A DNA stretch of 64,000 bases from DASYTH01 sp035762905 (GCF_035762905.1 NZ_DASUCC010000126.1:1-64000), one strand, 5' to 3'; numbered from the stretch's first letter, positions 24,794 to 33,624 are shown. Notes: generated by a model not told the origin, from the sequence alone. Made by a program: numbers and translations.

Positions 24794-26170
24794 CTACCTC
24801 ACCATCCTGTTGATCAGCGTGTCCAGCAGCTCGTCGACCGCGGTCATCACCCGGGACGCGGCCTGGTACGACCGCTGGTAGGCGAGCATCGAGGTGAGCT
24901 CCTCGTCGATGTTCACGCCCGCCACCGAGAGCCGGGCGAAGTCCACCTGCGCGGTGATCACGTTCTGGGTCTCGGAAAGCTGCGTGGCGGTGTTCGTCTC
25001 GATGCCGATCCGGGCCACCACCGCGGCGTAGGTGTCGGTGACGCCGCCGGCGGCCCGGCCCAGCTCGGCGAGCTTGTCGGCGTTGCCGCCGTCCAGCGCG
25101 AGGGTCGGGTCGGACGACGCGGCGATGTCGTCGGGGTTGGTGATGGCGACCTTGATGGTGGCCGCCGTGGTGCCGCTGAAGAACGGCACGCCGGCCGTGC
25201 CGGTCGTGGTGTACCCGCCCTGCTGCACCGCGTTGATGCTGTTCGCCAGCATGGCCGCGACGTTGTCCATGGCCGCGGCGTAACCGGGCAGGGTGACGTT
25301 CAGGGCCTCGACCGCCGCGCCGGTCTTGCCGCCCGCGCCGGGCACGGCCGTGCCGTCGTCGGCGAAGCGCACCGTGACCGGGTCGCCGGCCTGCCCGGCC
25401 AGCGTCGCCGAGCCGGTGAGGGTCAGGGCCCGCGCGGTGCTTCCGGTCACCAGCGCCGCGCCGCCGAGCTGGAGGTCCACCGAACCGTTGGGGTTGCGGG
25501 AGGTGGTCGCGCCGGCCAGCTCGGTCAGCCGCAGCACGAGCACGTCCCGCTGGTCGATCAGCTCGTTGGCCTCGAGGCCGGCGGCCTGGGCCTTGACCAC
25601 CTTGTCGTTCAGGTCGGCCAGCTTGGTGGCCGCGGTGTTGATGTCGGTGATCGTGTCGGTCAGCCCGTGCCGCTGGGCCTCGAACCGGGTGGCGAACCCG
25701 GTGGCCATGGTGTTCAGCGAGGTGGCCACGATCTGGGCACGCACCAGCAGTTGGTTGCGGGCGGCCGAGTCACCGGGCGAGTCGGCGACGTCGGTGAAGC
25801 CGCCCCACAGCTGGCCGAGCCGGGCCTGCAGGCCGGAGTCGCTCGGCTCGTCGAAGGTCGACTCGATGTCGAGCAGCGCGTCGGTCCGGCTGTTCAGCAG
25901 GGCCTGCCGGGCGTGCTCGGTGTGCGCCCGGGTCTCCAGGTACACGTCCCGCATCCGGACCGTGCCAAGCACGTTCACCCCGCCGTCGTACGGGTTCGGG
26001 GTGGCCCACAGGGCCGGGACCGCGGTGCCGCCGACCGCGGTGGTCTCCAGCCGCTGGCGGCTGTATCCCTCGGTGTTGGCGTTGGCGATGTTCTGGCCGG
26101 TCAGCTCCAGGCCGCGGCGCTGCGCCTTGAGCGCGGACAGCGCGGTGTTCAGTCCGGAGAAGGTGCTCAT
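24794..26170 (-). CDS. flgK: Hook-filament junction protein FlgK (HAP1)
   Basis: A 458-residue protein with the FlgK N-terminus (FSGLNTALSALKAQRRGLELTGQNIANANTEGYSRQR, residues 4-40) and the C-terminal helix LTSMLAYQRSYQAASRVMTAVDELLDTLI. It is the first hook-associated protein after the hook. Its ATG overlaps the flgN stop (ATGA), linking it to its export chaperone. The length is normal for actinobacteria and shorter than the enterobacterial 550. Confidence 0.95.
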   Translation of the reverse strand: MSTFSGLNTALSALKAQRRGLELTGQNIANANTEGYSRQRLETTAVGGTAVPALWATPNPYDGGVNVLGTVRMRDVYLETRAHTEHARQALLNSRTDALLDIESTFDEPSDSGLQARLGQLWGGFTDVADSPGDSAARNQLLVRAQIVATSLNTMATGFATRFEAQRHGLTDTITDINTAATKLADLNDKVVKAQAAGLEANELIDQRDVLVLRLTELAGATTSRNPNGSVDLQLGGAALVTGSTARALTLTGSATLAGQAGDPVTVRFADDGTAVPGAGGKTGAAVEALNVTLPGYAAAMDNVAAMLANSINAVQQGGYTTTGTAGVPFFSGTTAATIKVAITNPDDIAASSDPTLALDGGNADKLAELGRAAGGVTDTYAAVVARIGIETNTATQLSETQNVITAQVDFARLSVAGVNIDEELTSMLAYQRSYQAASRVMTAVDELLDTLINRMVR

Positions 26171-26652
26171 CAGACAGCCTCGTCAATCAGTCGGGCGCCA
26201 CCGCTCGCGGCGGCCAGGTTTCCGTCCGGTCCATACATTCCGGTCGCGCCGTTGACCAGCGCCAGCGCCTGCTGCGCGGCGCGCTGGCCCGAGGTGAGCA
26301 GCTCCCGGTTGGCCCGCACGGCCGCGTCGATCTCGGCGGCCAGGCCGACCAGCGCCTTGCGGTGCTCGGCGAAGGTCTCCCGCCACGGCTCGTCGAGCAC
26401 GGCGATCAGGTCGGCAAGGCTCGCCGCTGCCGGCAGCCCGTATTCGGCCGCGACCGCGTCGAAGGCGGCCGCCCGGAACACCTCGTTGGCCTGCACCTGC
26501 TCGAGCACCAGCTCGACCTCGTAGGTCGCCGAGCCCAGCCAGCGGGTGCGGCCCGCGGTCAGGATCAGGCTCTCCGCGTCCAGTTTGAACAGCAGCATGG
26601 ACAGCAGCTCGCGCTGCCGCCACAGGATGTTCGACGTCTCCATGAGACTCAT
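26170..26652 (-). CDS. flgN: FlgN-type flagellar export chaperone
   Basis: A 160-residue mostly helical protein, first gene of the junction-protein operon. Helical blocks ILWRQRELLSMLLFKLDAE and WRETFAEHRKALVGLAAEID fit the FlgN fold, which binds FlgK and FlgL before export. Assignment rests on fold-like pattern and context more than on sequence signature. ATG 26652 is chosen for the GGAGGG site 9 bp upstream; ATG 26643 is possible. A FliA-type promoter lies 48 bp upstream. Confidence 0.82.
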   Translation of the reverse strand: MSLMETSNILWRQRELLSMLLFKLDAESLILTAGRTRWLGSATYEVELVLEQVQANEVFRAAAFDAVAAEYGLPAAASLADLIAVLDEPWRETFAEHRKALVGLAAEIDAAVRANRELLTSGQRAAQQALALVNGATGMYGPDGNLAAASGGARLIDEAV

Positions 26653-26699
26653 CCGGTGTGCCCTCCTCGGTGCGTGCACGGGCGGTCGTCCTACGCACC

Positions 26700-26725
26700 A
26701 TCGGCACGGCGTGGGTGGACCTGAG
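26700..26725 (-). promoter_or_regulatory. FliA-type promoter of flgN-flgK-flgL-fliW-csrA
   Basis: On the minus strand CTCAG (26725-26721) is followed by exactly 15 bp and GCCGAT (26705-26700). This matches the other eight flagellar sites in the window. The -10 lies 48 bp before the flgN start. Confidence 0.8.
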
Positions 26726-26842
26726 CGCTCGCGCCCCTGCCACCGAGCGGCAACCGTATGAGCAGCGGAAATACACCCGTGAGCCCCGACTCTCGACATC
26801 ACCGGGCGGTCGAGCCCGGAGGCCATCGGGAGGAAACCGCTC

Positions 26843-27715
26843 ATGCTGCAGATCAGGACCGCTGCCCCCACCACGTTCGACGCCAACGTGGCCATCGAGA
26901 CAAACCTGCCGCTGGTGGGGCACCTCGTGCGGGAGATCCTGGCCAGGGTACCTGCGCATGTCCGCCGCGAGGATCTGTTCTCCGCCGGTTCCGAGGCGCT
27001 GGTGAACGCGGCCCGCGCGTTCGATCCGGAGCGCGGCATCCCGTTCACCGCGTTCGCCACCATGCGGGTGCGCGGCGCGCTGCTGGACGAGCTGCGCGGC
27101 CTGGACTGGGCGTCCCGTTCGGTGCGCGGCAAGGCCCGCCGGATGGAGCAGGCCCGCGACCAGTTCGTCGCCCGGCACGGCCGCACCCCCAACGACATCG
27201 AGCTGGCCACGCAGATGGAGACCGACATCACCGAGGTGGTGTCCATTCGCGACGACGTGCAGCGCTCGGTCGTGCTGAGCCTGCAGGGCATCGCCGGCGA
27301 GGGCCCGGGCGGCGCGGAGGTCGCGGTCGTCGAGCGGCGCCGGTCGCCGGAGGAGGTGCTGATCGACCGCGAGCGGATCGGCTACCTGCACGACGCGATC
27401 TCGGCGTTGCCGGAGCGGCTGCGCCGGGTCATCGAGGCCTACTACTTCCAGTCCCGGCCGATGGCCGAGCTGGCCGAGGAGCTCGAGGTCACCGAGTCGC
27501 GGGTGTCCCAGCTGCGCGCCGAGGCGACCGCCCTGCTGCGCGACGGCATCAACGCGCAGCTGGCCCCGGAGCTGGTCGACACGCCGGCCAAGCCGGACGG
27601 CTGCGCCGCCCGCCGCCGCGCCTCCTACTACGCCGCGATCGCCGCCACCAGCGTGCTGCGCACCCGGCTCGCGCACACCAGTCTTGACGGTGTTCCCGTC
27701 AACCAGTTGGGCTGA
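26843..27715 (+). CDS. fliA: Flagellar RNA polymerase sigma factor (FliA/WhiG type)
   Basis: A 290-residue sigma-70-family factor of group 3. Region 2 runs from about residue 20 to 95 (LVGHLVREILARVP, RREDLFSAGSEALVNAARAFDPERGIPFTAFATMRVRGALLDELR). Region 3 is at about 105-165 (FVARHGRTPNDIELATQM). Region 4 is at about 190-235, with LPERLRRVIEAYYFQ and VTESRVSQLRAEA. The LRxLDWA segment is typical of FliA/WhiG. A tail of about 50 residues beyond region 4 is unusual. It is divergent from the flgN operon and directly upstream of fliC. No FliA-type site is visible before its own start, so its promoter is probably of another class. Confidence 0.94.
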   Translation: MLQIRTAAPTTFDANVAIETNLPLVGHLVREILARVPAHVRREDLFSAGSEALVNAARAFDPERGIPFTAFATMRVRGALLDELRGLDWASRSVRGKARRMEQARDQFVARHGRTPNDIELATQMETDITEVVSIRDDVQRSVVLSLQGIAGEGPGGAEVAVVERRRSPEEVLIDRERIGYLHDAISALPERLRRVIEAYYFQSRPMAELAEELEVTESRVSQLRAEATALLRDGINAQLAPELVDTPAKPDGCAARRRASYYAAIAATSVLRTRLAHTSLDGVPVNQLG

Positions 27716-27749
27716 CCCGAAAAAAATCCAAAAGTCGTCGGCGGGTTTT

Positions 27750-27775
27750 CTCAGCCCGGAACCGCACGAGCCGAT
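27750..27775 (+). promoter_or_regulatory. FliA-type promoter of fliC
   Basis: CTCAG (27750-27754), 15 bp, GCCGAT (27770-27775). Transcription would start near 27783, giving a leader of about 53 nt before fliC. Confidence 0.82.
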
Positions 27776-27782
27776 GACATGT

Positions 27783-27835
27783 TTGCCGGGCCACGGATGG
27801 ACCGGAAACGGACTCAATTCAAGGAGGAAATCATC
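27783..27835 (+). promoter_or_regulatory. fliC leader with GGA ladder, candidate CsrA target
   Basis: Six GGA triplets occur in about 35 nt: 27795, 27799, 27804, 27810, 27823 and 27826. The last two form the strong AAGGAGGA ribosome binding site. CsrA recognises GGA in hairpin loops and represses by covering the ribosome site. The csrA and fliW genes lie about 4 kb away in the same locus. Confidence 0.6.
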
Positions 27836-28663
27836 ATGAGTCTGCGTATCAACAGCAACATCGCTGCGATGAACGCGTACCGCAACCTGTCGTCGAACGA
27901 CAAGATGATGCAGAGCTCGCTGGAGAAGCTGTCCTCTGGCCTGCGCATCAACAAGGCGGCCGACGACGCTGCCGGTCTGTCGATCTCCCAGGGCCTGCAG
28001 GCTCAGATCGGCGGCCTGACCGTGGCTGCGCGCAACGCTCAGGACGGCGTGAACGTCGTGCAGATCGCCGACGGTGCTCTGACCGAGACCAGTGCGATCC
28101 TGCAGCGCATGCGTGACCTGGCGGTCCAGGCGGCCAACGCCGGTTCGCAGGACACCGACGCCCGGACGGCGGCTCAGACCGAGGTCACCCAGCTCATCGA
28201 CGAGCTGGACCGGATCGCGGACACCACCGCCTTCGGCGGCCAGAAGCTGCTCGACCAGGCCTACAACGGCACCTTCCAGGTCGGCGCCAACTCCGGCGAG
28301 TCGATCAGCGTTGACCTGACCGCGCAGGGCTTCGACGCCGCCGGGCTGGGCGTCGACGCGATCGACCTGATCGCCGTTGGTGCTGCGGACGCCGCGATCA
28401 CCACGCTCGACACGGCGATCACGGACCTGTCCACGGCGCGCGCCAACCTCGGTGCGTACCAGAACCGGTTCGAGCACACCATCAACAACCTCAATGTTCA
28501 GATTGAGAACCTGTCCGCGTCGAAGTCGGCCATCACCGACACCGACATGGCTCAGGAGATGGTCAAGTTCACCCGGTCGCAGATCCTGTCGCAGGCGGGC
28601 ACCGCGATGCTGGCTCAGGCCAACCAGGCGCCGCAGTCCGTGCTGCAGCTGCTGCGGGGCTGA
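27836..28663 (+). CDS. fliC: Flagellin (filament protein)
   Basis: A 275-residue flagellin made almost only of the conserved D0/D1 helices: SLRINSNIAAMNAYRNL, LSSGLRINKAADDAAGLSIS at the N-terminus and QILSQAGTAMLAQANQAPQSVL at the C-terminus. The central variable region is very short. A strong AAGGAGGA site sits 6 bp before the ATG. Codons are strongly biased, with GTC, CTG and some GCT, as in a highly expressed gene. It is monocistronic: a FliA-type promoter precedes it and a 12-bp hairpin terminator follows. Confidence 0.97.
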   Translation: MSLRINSNIAAMNAYRNLSSNDKMMQSSLEKLSSGLRINKAADDAAGLSISQGLQAQIGGLTVAARNAQDGVNVVQIADGALTETSAILQRMRDLAVQAANAGSQDTDARTAAQTEVTQLIDELDRIADTTAFGGQKLLDQAYNGTFQVGANSGESISVDLTAQGFDAAGLGVDAIDLIAVGAADAAITTLDTAITDLSTARANLGAYQNRFEHTINNLNVQIENLSASKSAITDTDMAQEMVKFTRSQILSQAGTAMLAQANQAPQSVLQLLRG

Positions 28664-28681
28664 TTTCAGTCCCTGATACGT

Positions 28682-28716
28682 GGACCGGGCGGGAGTACCC
28701 CGACCCCGCCCGGTCC
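28682..28716 (+). terminator. Intrinsic terminator of fliC
   Basis: A perfect 12-bp stem (GGACCGGGCGGG with CCCGCCCGGTCC) and an 11-nt loop are followed by GCCTTTT. It lies 19 bp after the fliC stop and separates flagellin from fliD. Confidence 0.9.
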
Positions 28717-28752
28717 GCCTTTTCCTGGTCTAAAGCGGAGGAATGATCACCC

Positions 28753-30039
28753 ATGGCTAGCGTCGACGGTCTGGTTACCGGACTGGACACCACCTCGATC
28801 ATCTCGCAGCTCATGCAGCTCGAGGCCATGCCGCAGACCAGGCTCAAGAACCAGGTCAGCGCCCAGCAGACGGTGCAGAGCTCCTACCAGGCGATCAACG
28901 CGCGCATGATGGCCGTGCGCAATGCCGCCCAGGCGCTCACCACCGCCACGACCTGGCAGGCGGTGACCGCGACAAGCTCGACCGACGCGGTCACCGCCTC
29001 GGCTGGGGCCACCGGGCAGGCCGGCTCCACCACGTTCGACGTGGTCCGGCTGGCCGCCGCGCACGTGGCCACCTCGACCGGCTCCGGTGCGCCGGCCGCC
29101 GGCGGGTCGATCGACCTGACCATCGGCGGGAAGACCACCACGATCACCGTCGGCACCAACACCGCCCAGGGGGTGGCGGACGCGGTCAACAACGCCAAGC
29201 TCGGCGTGCGGGCCGCGGTGCTGAACACCACCACCGGACCGGTGCTGCAGTTCTCCGCGCAGACCACCGGGGCCGCGAGCGCCTTCACCATCACCGGCCT
29301 GACCGACCCGGTCGTCGTGCAGACCGCGGGCGCGGACGCCGAGATCGCGGTCGGCGCGCACCGGATCACCAGCGCGGACAACACCTTCAAGGACCTCATT
29401 CCCGGGGTGACCATCAAGGTCAACAAGATCGAGACCGGTGTCACCGTGAGCTCCGCCCCGGACGTGAACAAACTCGCCGACGCCATGCAGGCGCTGGTGA
29501 CCGCGATCAACGCGACGGTCACCGACATCAACACCAAGAGTGCGCCCGGCACCGGCGGCAAGGGCGGCGGCGCCCTTCAGGCCGACTCGCTGGTCCGCAG
29601 CCTGCGCGGCGAGCTGCTCTCGGGCATCAGCAGCGGCATCGACAAGGGCGCAGGCGTCCGGCCGGAGAGCTTGGCCCCGATCGGTGTGCAACTGGACCGC
29701 TACGGCGTCGTGCAGTTCGACCGGGAGAAGTTCCTCGCGGCCTACCAGGCCGACCCGGCCAAGCTGCAGAGCACGGTCAGCACCGGGTTCGCCAAGACCT
29801 ACGAGACCATGGCCAACAGGGCGACCAACTCCACCGACGGTCGCATCACCCAGGCCATCCAGGGCGTGCAGACCTCGGTGCGCCGGATGAACAACGAGAT
29901 CTTCGCCTGGGACGCCCGGCTGACGGCCAAGAAGGCCAGCCTCCAGCGCCAGTACTCCGGGCTGGAAGTGGCGCTGGGCAAGTTGAAGGACCAGTCCTCC
30001 TGGCTCGCCGGCCAGCTCGCCGGCCTGCCGAACTCCTAG
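28753..30039 (+). CDS. fliD: Filament cap protein FliD (HAP2)
   Basis: A 428-residue filament cap. The N-terminal VDGLVTGLDTTSIISQLMQLE followed by a coiled coil and the C-terminal RRMNNEIFAWDARLTAKKASLQRQYSGLEVALGKL are the FliD_N and FliD_C signatures. It catalyses flagellin insertion at the tip. GGAGGAA precedes the ATG by 8 bp. No FliA-type site is visible in the 90-bp gap to fliC, so expression may come from read-through or a different promoter. fliS follows by 27 bp. Confidence 0.95.
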   Translation: MASVDGLVTGLDTTSIISQLMQLEAMPQTRLKNQVSAQQTVQSSYQAINARMMAVRNAAQALTTATTWQAVTATSSTDAVTASAGATGQAGSTTFDVVRLAAAHVATSTGSGAPAAGGSIDLTIGGKTTTITVGTNTAQGVADAVNNAKLGVRAAVLNTTTGPVLQFSAQTTGAASAFTITGLTDPVVVQTAGADAEIAVGAHRITSADNTFKDLIPGVTIKVNKIETGVTVSSAPDVNKLADAMQALVTAINATVTDINTKSAPGTGGKGGGALQADSLVRSLRGELLSGISSGIDKGAGVRPESLAPIGVQLDRYGVVQFDREKFLAAYQADPAKLQSTVSTGFAKTYETMANRATNSTDGRITQAIQGVQTSVRRMNNEIFAWDARLTAKKASLQRQYSGLEVALGKLKDQSSWLAGQLAGLPNS

Positions 30040-30066
30040 CCCGGACCGAAGCGAGGGACACCCACC

Positions 30067-30468
30067 ATGTCGGCACCCGTGCGGCTGCGCTACCTGACGG
30101 ACACGATCGCCACCGCCTCTCCGGCCCGGCTGCTCGTCATGCTCTACGACCGGCTGTGCCTTGACCTGGAGCGCGCGCACGCGGCGCTGCTCGCGGGCGA
30201 GCGCGAGCCCGCCTCGGATGCGCTGGTGCACGCCCAGGACATCCTGATGGAGCTGCGCGGTTCGCTGCGCCTCGACGGCTGGGACGGGGCGGCGAACCTG
30301 TCCGGCATCTACACCTTTCTGATCGGTGAGCTGCTCAAGGCCAACATCCGGCAGGAGCCCGACCGGGTGTCCGCCTGCCTGGCCACGGTGCGGCCGCTGC
30401 GCGACACCTGGCGCGAGGCCCTGGGGAGCAACCCGCACGCACCCGCCGAGCTGCGTGCTCTTGCCTGA
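30067..30468 (+). CDS. fliS: Flagellin export chaperone FliS
   Basis: A 133-residue helical protein with the FliS signatures TASPARLLVMLYDRLCLDLERAH near residue 17 and LDGWDGAANLSGIYTFLIGEL in the middle. It binds the flagellin C-terminus and keeps it unfolded for export. It lies 27 bp after fliD and just before a small gene in the FliT position. Confidence 0.94.
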   Translation: MSAPVRLRYLTDTIATASPARLLVMLYDRLCLDLERAHAALLAGEREPASDALVHAQDILMELRGSLRLDGWDGAANLSGIYTFLIGELLKANIRQEPDRVSACLATVRPLRDTWREALGSNPHAPAELRALA

Positions 30469-30481
30469 GCGGACCGAGCCG

Positions 30482-30811
30482 ATGAGCACCGTGCCCGCGA
30501 CCTGGCAGGAGACCTGGGCGGCCGCCCTCGACCGGCTCGAGGAAGACGTCGCCACCGTCGAGGCGCTGCTCGCCGAGGAGCACCAGCTCCGCTCGCTGCC
30601 CCCCGTCGACCCCTGGCGCCCGCCGGCCGGCCTCGGGCCGCTGCCGGTCGACCTGCGGCCGCGGGCCGACCAGGTGCTGGCCCGCCAGCTCGCCGTCGCC
30701 GAGCGGATCGCCGCGATCATGACCGGGACCGCCCGGCAGGCCGCGATGCTCGGCCGGATCGACGACGGCCGCGGCGCGCCCCGGCCCAACTACGTCGACT
30801 GCGCCATGTGA
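30482..30811 (+). CDS. Small helical protein in the FliT position
   Basis: A 109-residue acidic helical protein directly after fliS (13 bp gap). The N-terminal half, TWAAALDRLEEDVATVEALLAEE, is a probable coiled coil; the middle is Pro-rich. Its place behind fliD-fliS matches FliT, the FliD chaperone, but sequence resemblance is too weak for a firm name. A short hairpin overlaps its stop. Confidence 0.65.
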   Translation: MSTVPATWQETWAAALDRLEEDVATVEALLAEEHQLRSLPPVDPWRPPAGLGPLPVDLRPRADQVLARQLAVAERIAAIMTGTARQAAMLGRIDDGRGAPRPNYVDCAM

Positions 30812-30829
30812 CCGTCCTCACTGGACGGT
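30811..30829 (+). terminator. Short hairpin after the fliD-fliS operon
   Basis: A 7-bp stem (ACCGTCC with GGACGGT) and 5-nt loop starting at the stop codon of the FliT-position gene. No T-run follows, so it is a weak terminator candidate. Confidence 0.45.
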
Positions 30830-30841
30830 AACGCGATAGTT

Positions 30842-30867
30842 CTCAGCCGCGAGGCATCCCCGCCGAT
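30842..30867 (+). promoter_or_regulatory. FliA-type promoter of the flgB-flgE operon
   Basis: CTCAG (30842-30846), 15 bp, GCCGAT (30862-30867), about 80 bp before the flgB start. It would drive the basal body, rod, MS ring, switch and hook operon. Confidence 0.8.
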
Positions 30868-30948
30868 CTCTTCGGTAGGAGCACGGACAGCTCAGCCCTG
30901 ATAGCCACGGATCGGCACACCAGGAACGAAAAAACGAGGAGCTTTGTC

Positions 30949-31296
30949 GTGTTCGACGACCTCGCGTCCAGCGCGGTGCGATCGGCGTTGACCGGCCTGT
31001 CCACCCGACAGCGCGTGTCCGCCAACAATATCGCCAACTTGCAGACCCCGGGCTTCACCGCCGTGCGGGTCGAGTTCGAAGACGCGCTGCGCAACGCCGT
31101 CGAGTCCGGCGACACCTCCCGGGTCACCCCCACCTACGCCGACTCACCGTTGGCCGCGCGCCAGGACGGCAACAACGTCAACCTCGACGAGGAGACGCTG
31201 TCCGCAATGGACACCGGCCTGCGCTACCAGCTAATGCTGCGCGCGCTCGACGAGAAGTACGAGTTGGTCAGCACCGTGTTGAAGGGCGGGCGCTAG
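30949..31296 (+). CDS. flgB: Flagellar proximal rod protein FlgB
   Basis: A 115-residue rod protein. The N-terminal segment ALTGLSTRQRVSANNIANLQTPGFTAVRVEFEDAL carries the flg_bb_rod motif (NNIANxxTPGF) shared by all rod and hook proteins. The C-terminal helix MDTGLRYQLMLRALDEKYELV packs against it in the export channel. A GAGGAG site precedes the GTG start by 7 bp. It heads the large basal-body operon, 2 bp before flgC. Confidence 0.95.
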   Translation: MFDDLASSAVRSALTGLSTRQRVSANNIANLQTPGFTAVRVEFEDALRNAVESGDTSRVTPTYADSPLAARQDGNNVNLDEETLSAMDTGLRYQLMLRALDEKYELVSTVLKGGR

Positions 31297-31298
31297 AC

Positions 31299-31688
31299 AT
31301 GTTCGACAGTCTCCACATCGCCACCACCGGCGTCGCGGTCCATCGCAAGTGGCTGGACGCGGTCTCGGACAACCTCTCCAACATCAACAACGTGTCGCCG
31401 ACCAACGGGGACGCGTTCCAGGAGCGGTTCGTGCGCGCGTCCGCGGTCAAGGGCGGCGGTGTCACGGTCACCGGGATCGAGGCCGGCGACGCGGCCGGCC
31501 GGGTGGTCTACGACCCGAACCACCCGTTGGCCGACGAGCAGGGCAACGTCAAGGTCCCGGACATGGACCTGGCCGACCAGATGGGCTACCTGATCATGGC
31601 CCAGCGCGGTTACCAGGCCAACCTGGCGGCCGCCGAGCGGGCCACCAATTCCTACCAGGCCGCACTGCAGTTGGGGAAGAACGTATGA
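31299..31688 (+). CDS. flgC: Flagellar proximal rod protein FlgC
   Basis: A 129-residue rod protein with N-terminal LHIATTGVAVHRKWLDAVSDNLSNINN (flg_bb_rod motif) and the C-terminal FlgC signature MDLADQMGYLIMAQRGYQANLAAAE. It builds the rod with FlgB and FliE. The stop overlaps the fliE start by ATGA. Confidence 0.95.
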   Translation: MFDSLHIATTGVAVHRKWLDAVSDNLSNINNVSPTNGDAFQERFVRASAVKGGGVTVTGIEAGDAAGRVVYDPNHPLADEQGNVKVPDMDLADQMGYLIMAQRGYQANLAAAERATNSYQAALQLGKNV

Positions 31689-31996
31689 GCGCGATAGACG
31701 CCATCGGCGCGGTCGCCGGACCGCCCGCACCACTGGCCCGCATCACCGCCGACGATTCGTCGGCCACCGGCTCCGGCGACCGGTTCGGTGAGCTGATCGG
31801 CAAAGCGATCAACAACACCGAGCAGGTGCAGAACCGGGCCGACGAACTGGCCGTGCAGGCCGCCTCCGGCGACCTGGCCGACGCGCAGGAATACCTGGCC
31901 GCCGCCACCGAGGCCTCGCTGACCACTCAGCTGACCGTCGCGGTGCGCAACAAGGCCGTTGACGCCTTCAACGAGATCATGAGGCTGCAAGCATGA
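31685..31996 (+). CDS. fliE: Rod-MS ring junction protein FliE
   Basis: A 103-residue protein with the FliE C-terminal signature LTTQLTVAVRNKAVDAFNEIMRLQA, preceded by FGELIGKAINNTEQVQNRADELAVQAASG. FliE links the MS ring to the rod. ATGA overlaps join it to flgC and fliF on both sides. Confidence 0.94.
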   Translation: MSAIDAIGAVAGPPAPLARITADDSSATGSGDRFGELIGKAINNTEQVQNRADELAVQAASGDLADAQEYLAAATEASLTTQLTVAVRNKAVDAFNEIMRLQA

Positions 31997-33621
31997 ACCT
32001 TGACCGCTTTCTGGTGCTGGGCCGGCGAGTGGTCGGCGGTTTCAAGGCGTTCTCCCTCGGGCAGAAGATCGTGGTGACGGCCAGCGTGCTGGCCATCGTC
32101 GCCGGCGTGGTGGCGTTCATCGCGTGGTCGTCCAAACCGGACTACGCGCCGCTGTTCTCGAACCTGGCGGCCAAGGACGCCGGTGCGATCGTGGAGAAGC
32201 TGGACTCGGCCGGGACGTCCTACGAGCTGACCGACGGCGGTCAGACGATCATGGTGCCCAAAGACCAGGTCTACCAGCTGCGGCTGCAGATGAGCTCGGC
32301 CGGACTCCCGGCCGACAGCGACACCGGCTACGCGCTGCTGGACCAGCAGGGCGTGACCACCTCCGAGTTCATGCAGCAGGTCGGCTACCAGCGCGCGCTG
32401 GAGGGGGAGCTGACCAAGACGATCAAGTCCATCGACGGGGTGGCCAACGCCACCGTGCACCTGGCCATCCCCAAGAAGGACGTGTTCTCCGACGAGGCGA
32501 GCAAGCCCACCGCCGCGGTGATGGTGCAGTCCAACGGCAGCAAGCAGCTCGCCCCCGAGCAGGTGCAGGCCGTGGTCAACCTGGTCGCGTCCAGTGTGGA
32601 GGGACTGAACCCGGACGACGTCACGGTGGCCAACTCGGACGGCACCGTGCTCGCCGCGCCCGGCCAGACCGGCGCCGGCGCCACCTCCGGGCACGAGCAG
32701 CAGACCCAGGCCTTCGAGCAGCGGATGAGCACCTCGGTGCAGCAGATGCTCACCCAGGTGGTCGGCGCCGAGCACGCGGTGGTCAAGGTGACCGCCGACC
32801 TGGACTTCGACCAGGTGGAGAGCAAGAGCCAGATCTACACCAGCGACCCGAACGCGGAACCGCTCTCGGAGAGCAACACCAACGAGACCTACAACGGCAA
32901 CGGCACCGCCAATGGCGGTCTGCTCGGCCAGATCAACGGCATCACCGGCGGCAGCACCGGCAACGGCAACTACCAACAGGAGAAGTCGGTCCGGGACAAC
33001 GCGGTCAACTCGGTGATCGAGAGCCGCAAGTCGGCGCCCGGCAAGGTGCGCAAGCTCGGTGTGGCGGTGCTGCTCGACTCGACCACCGCGGGCACCGTGG
33101 ACATGGGGGCGATCGAGAACCTGGCCTCCTCGGCCGTCGGGCTGGACAGCACCCGCGGCGACACGATCGCGGTGTCGCGAATGCCGTTCGACCAGAGCGC
33201 GGCGGAGGCCAACCAGCAGGAGCTGGCCGCGGCCCAGGCCGCGGAGAACGAGGACCAGCTGTACTCGCTGATCAAGACCGGGATCGTGGCGGCCGGCGTG
33301 CTGGTGCTGCTGCTGATCACCTGGATCGCCGCGCGCCGCAGGCGCAAGCGCAACGCGGTCAACCGGGCCGAGCTGCGCAAGCTCGAGGAGCTCAAGGCCG
33401 AGCTGGAGCGCAGCCGGATCGCCGAGGAGATCAAGGCCGCGGAGCACCAGGCGAAGCTGATCTCCACCGGGGGCCCGGTGGCGGAGCTGCCGGCCGGTCC
33501 GGTCGAGCCGGACAACGGCCCGGAGGAGCACAAGCTCAAGGAGATCGAGGCGCTGGTGGACGACCAGCCCGACGAGGTAGCCCGGCTGCTGCGCAGCTGG
33601 CTGACGACGACGGGAGCCTGA
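31993..33621 (+). CDS. fliF: Flagellar MS-ring protein FliF
   Basis: A 542-residue membrane ring protein. The first transmembrane helix is KIVVTASVLAIVAGVVAFIAW (about residues 25-43). The ring-building domain follows (DYAPLFSNLAAKDAGAIVEKL, VYQLRLQMSSAGLP), with a Ser/Gly/Asn-rich periplasmic loop near residues 290-335. The second transmembrane helix is IVAAGVLVLLLITWIAARRR (about 431-450). The C-terminal tail binds FliG. It is the base on which rotor and export gate assemble. It overlaps fliE by ATGA, and fliG follows 3 bp later. Confidence 0.96.
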   Translation: MNLDRFLVLGRRVVGGFKAFSLGQKIVVTASVLAIVAGVVAFIAWSSKPDYAPLFSNLAAKDAGAIVEKLDSAGTSYELTDGGQTIMVPKDQVYQLRLQMSSAGLPADSDTGYALLDQQGVTTSEFMQQVGYQRALEGELTKTIKSIDGVANATVHLAIPKKDVFSDEASKPTAAVMVQSNGSKQLAPEQVQAVVNLVASSVEGLNPDDVTVANSDGTVLAAPGQTGAGATSGHEQQTQAFEQRMSTSVQQMLTQVVGAEHAVVKVTADLDFDQVESKSQIYTSDPNAEPLSESNTNETYNGNGTANGGLLGQINGITGGSTGNGNYQQEKSVRDNAVNSVIESRKSAPGKVRKLGVAVLLDSTTAGTVDMGAIENLASSAVGLDSTRGDTIAVSRMPFDQSAAEANQQELAAAQAAENEDQLYSLIKTGIVAAGVLVLLLITWIAARRRRKRNAVNRAELRKLEELKAELERSRIAEEIKAAEHQAKLISTGGPVAELPAGPVEPDNGPEEHKLKEIEALVDDQPDEVARLLRSWLTTTGA

Positions 33622-33624
33622 TCC

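Noticed and set aside
28664..28752. FliA-type promoter for fliD
   Set aside because: TTCAG and TAAAG are present, but no GCCGAT-like box lies at 15-bp spacing.
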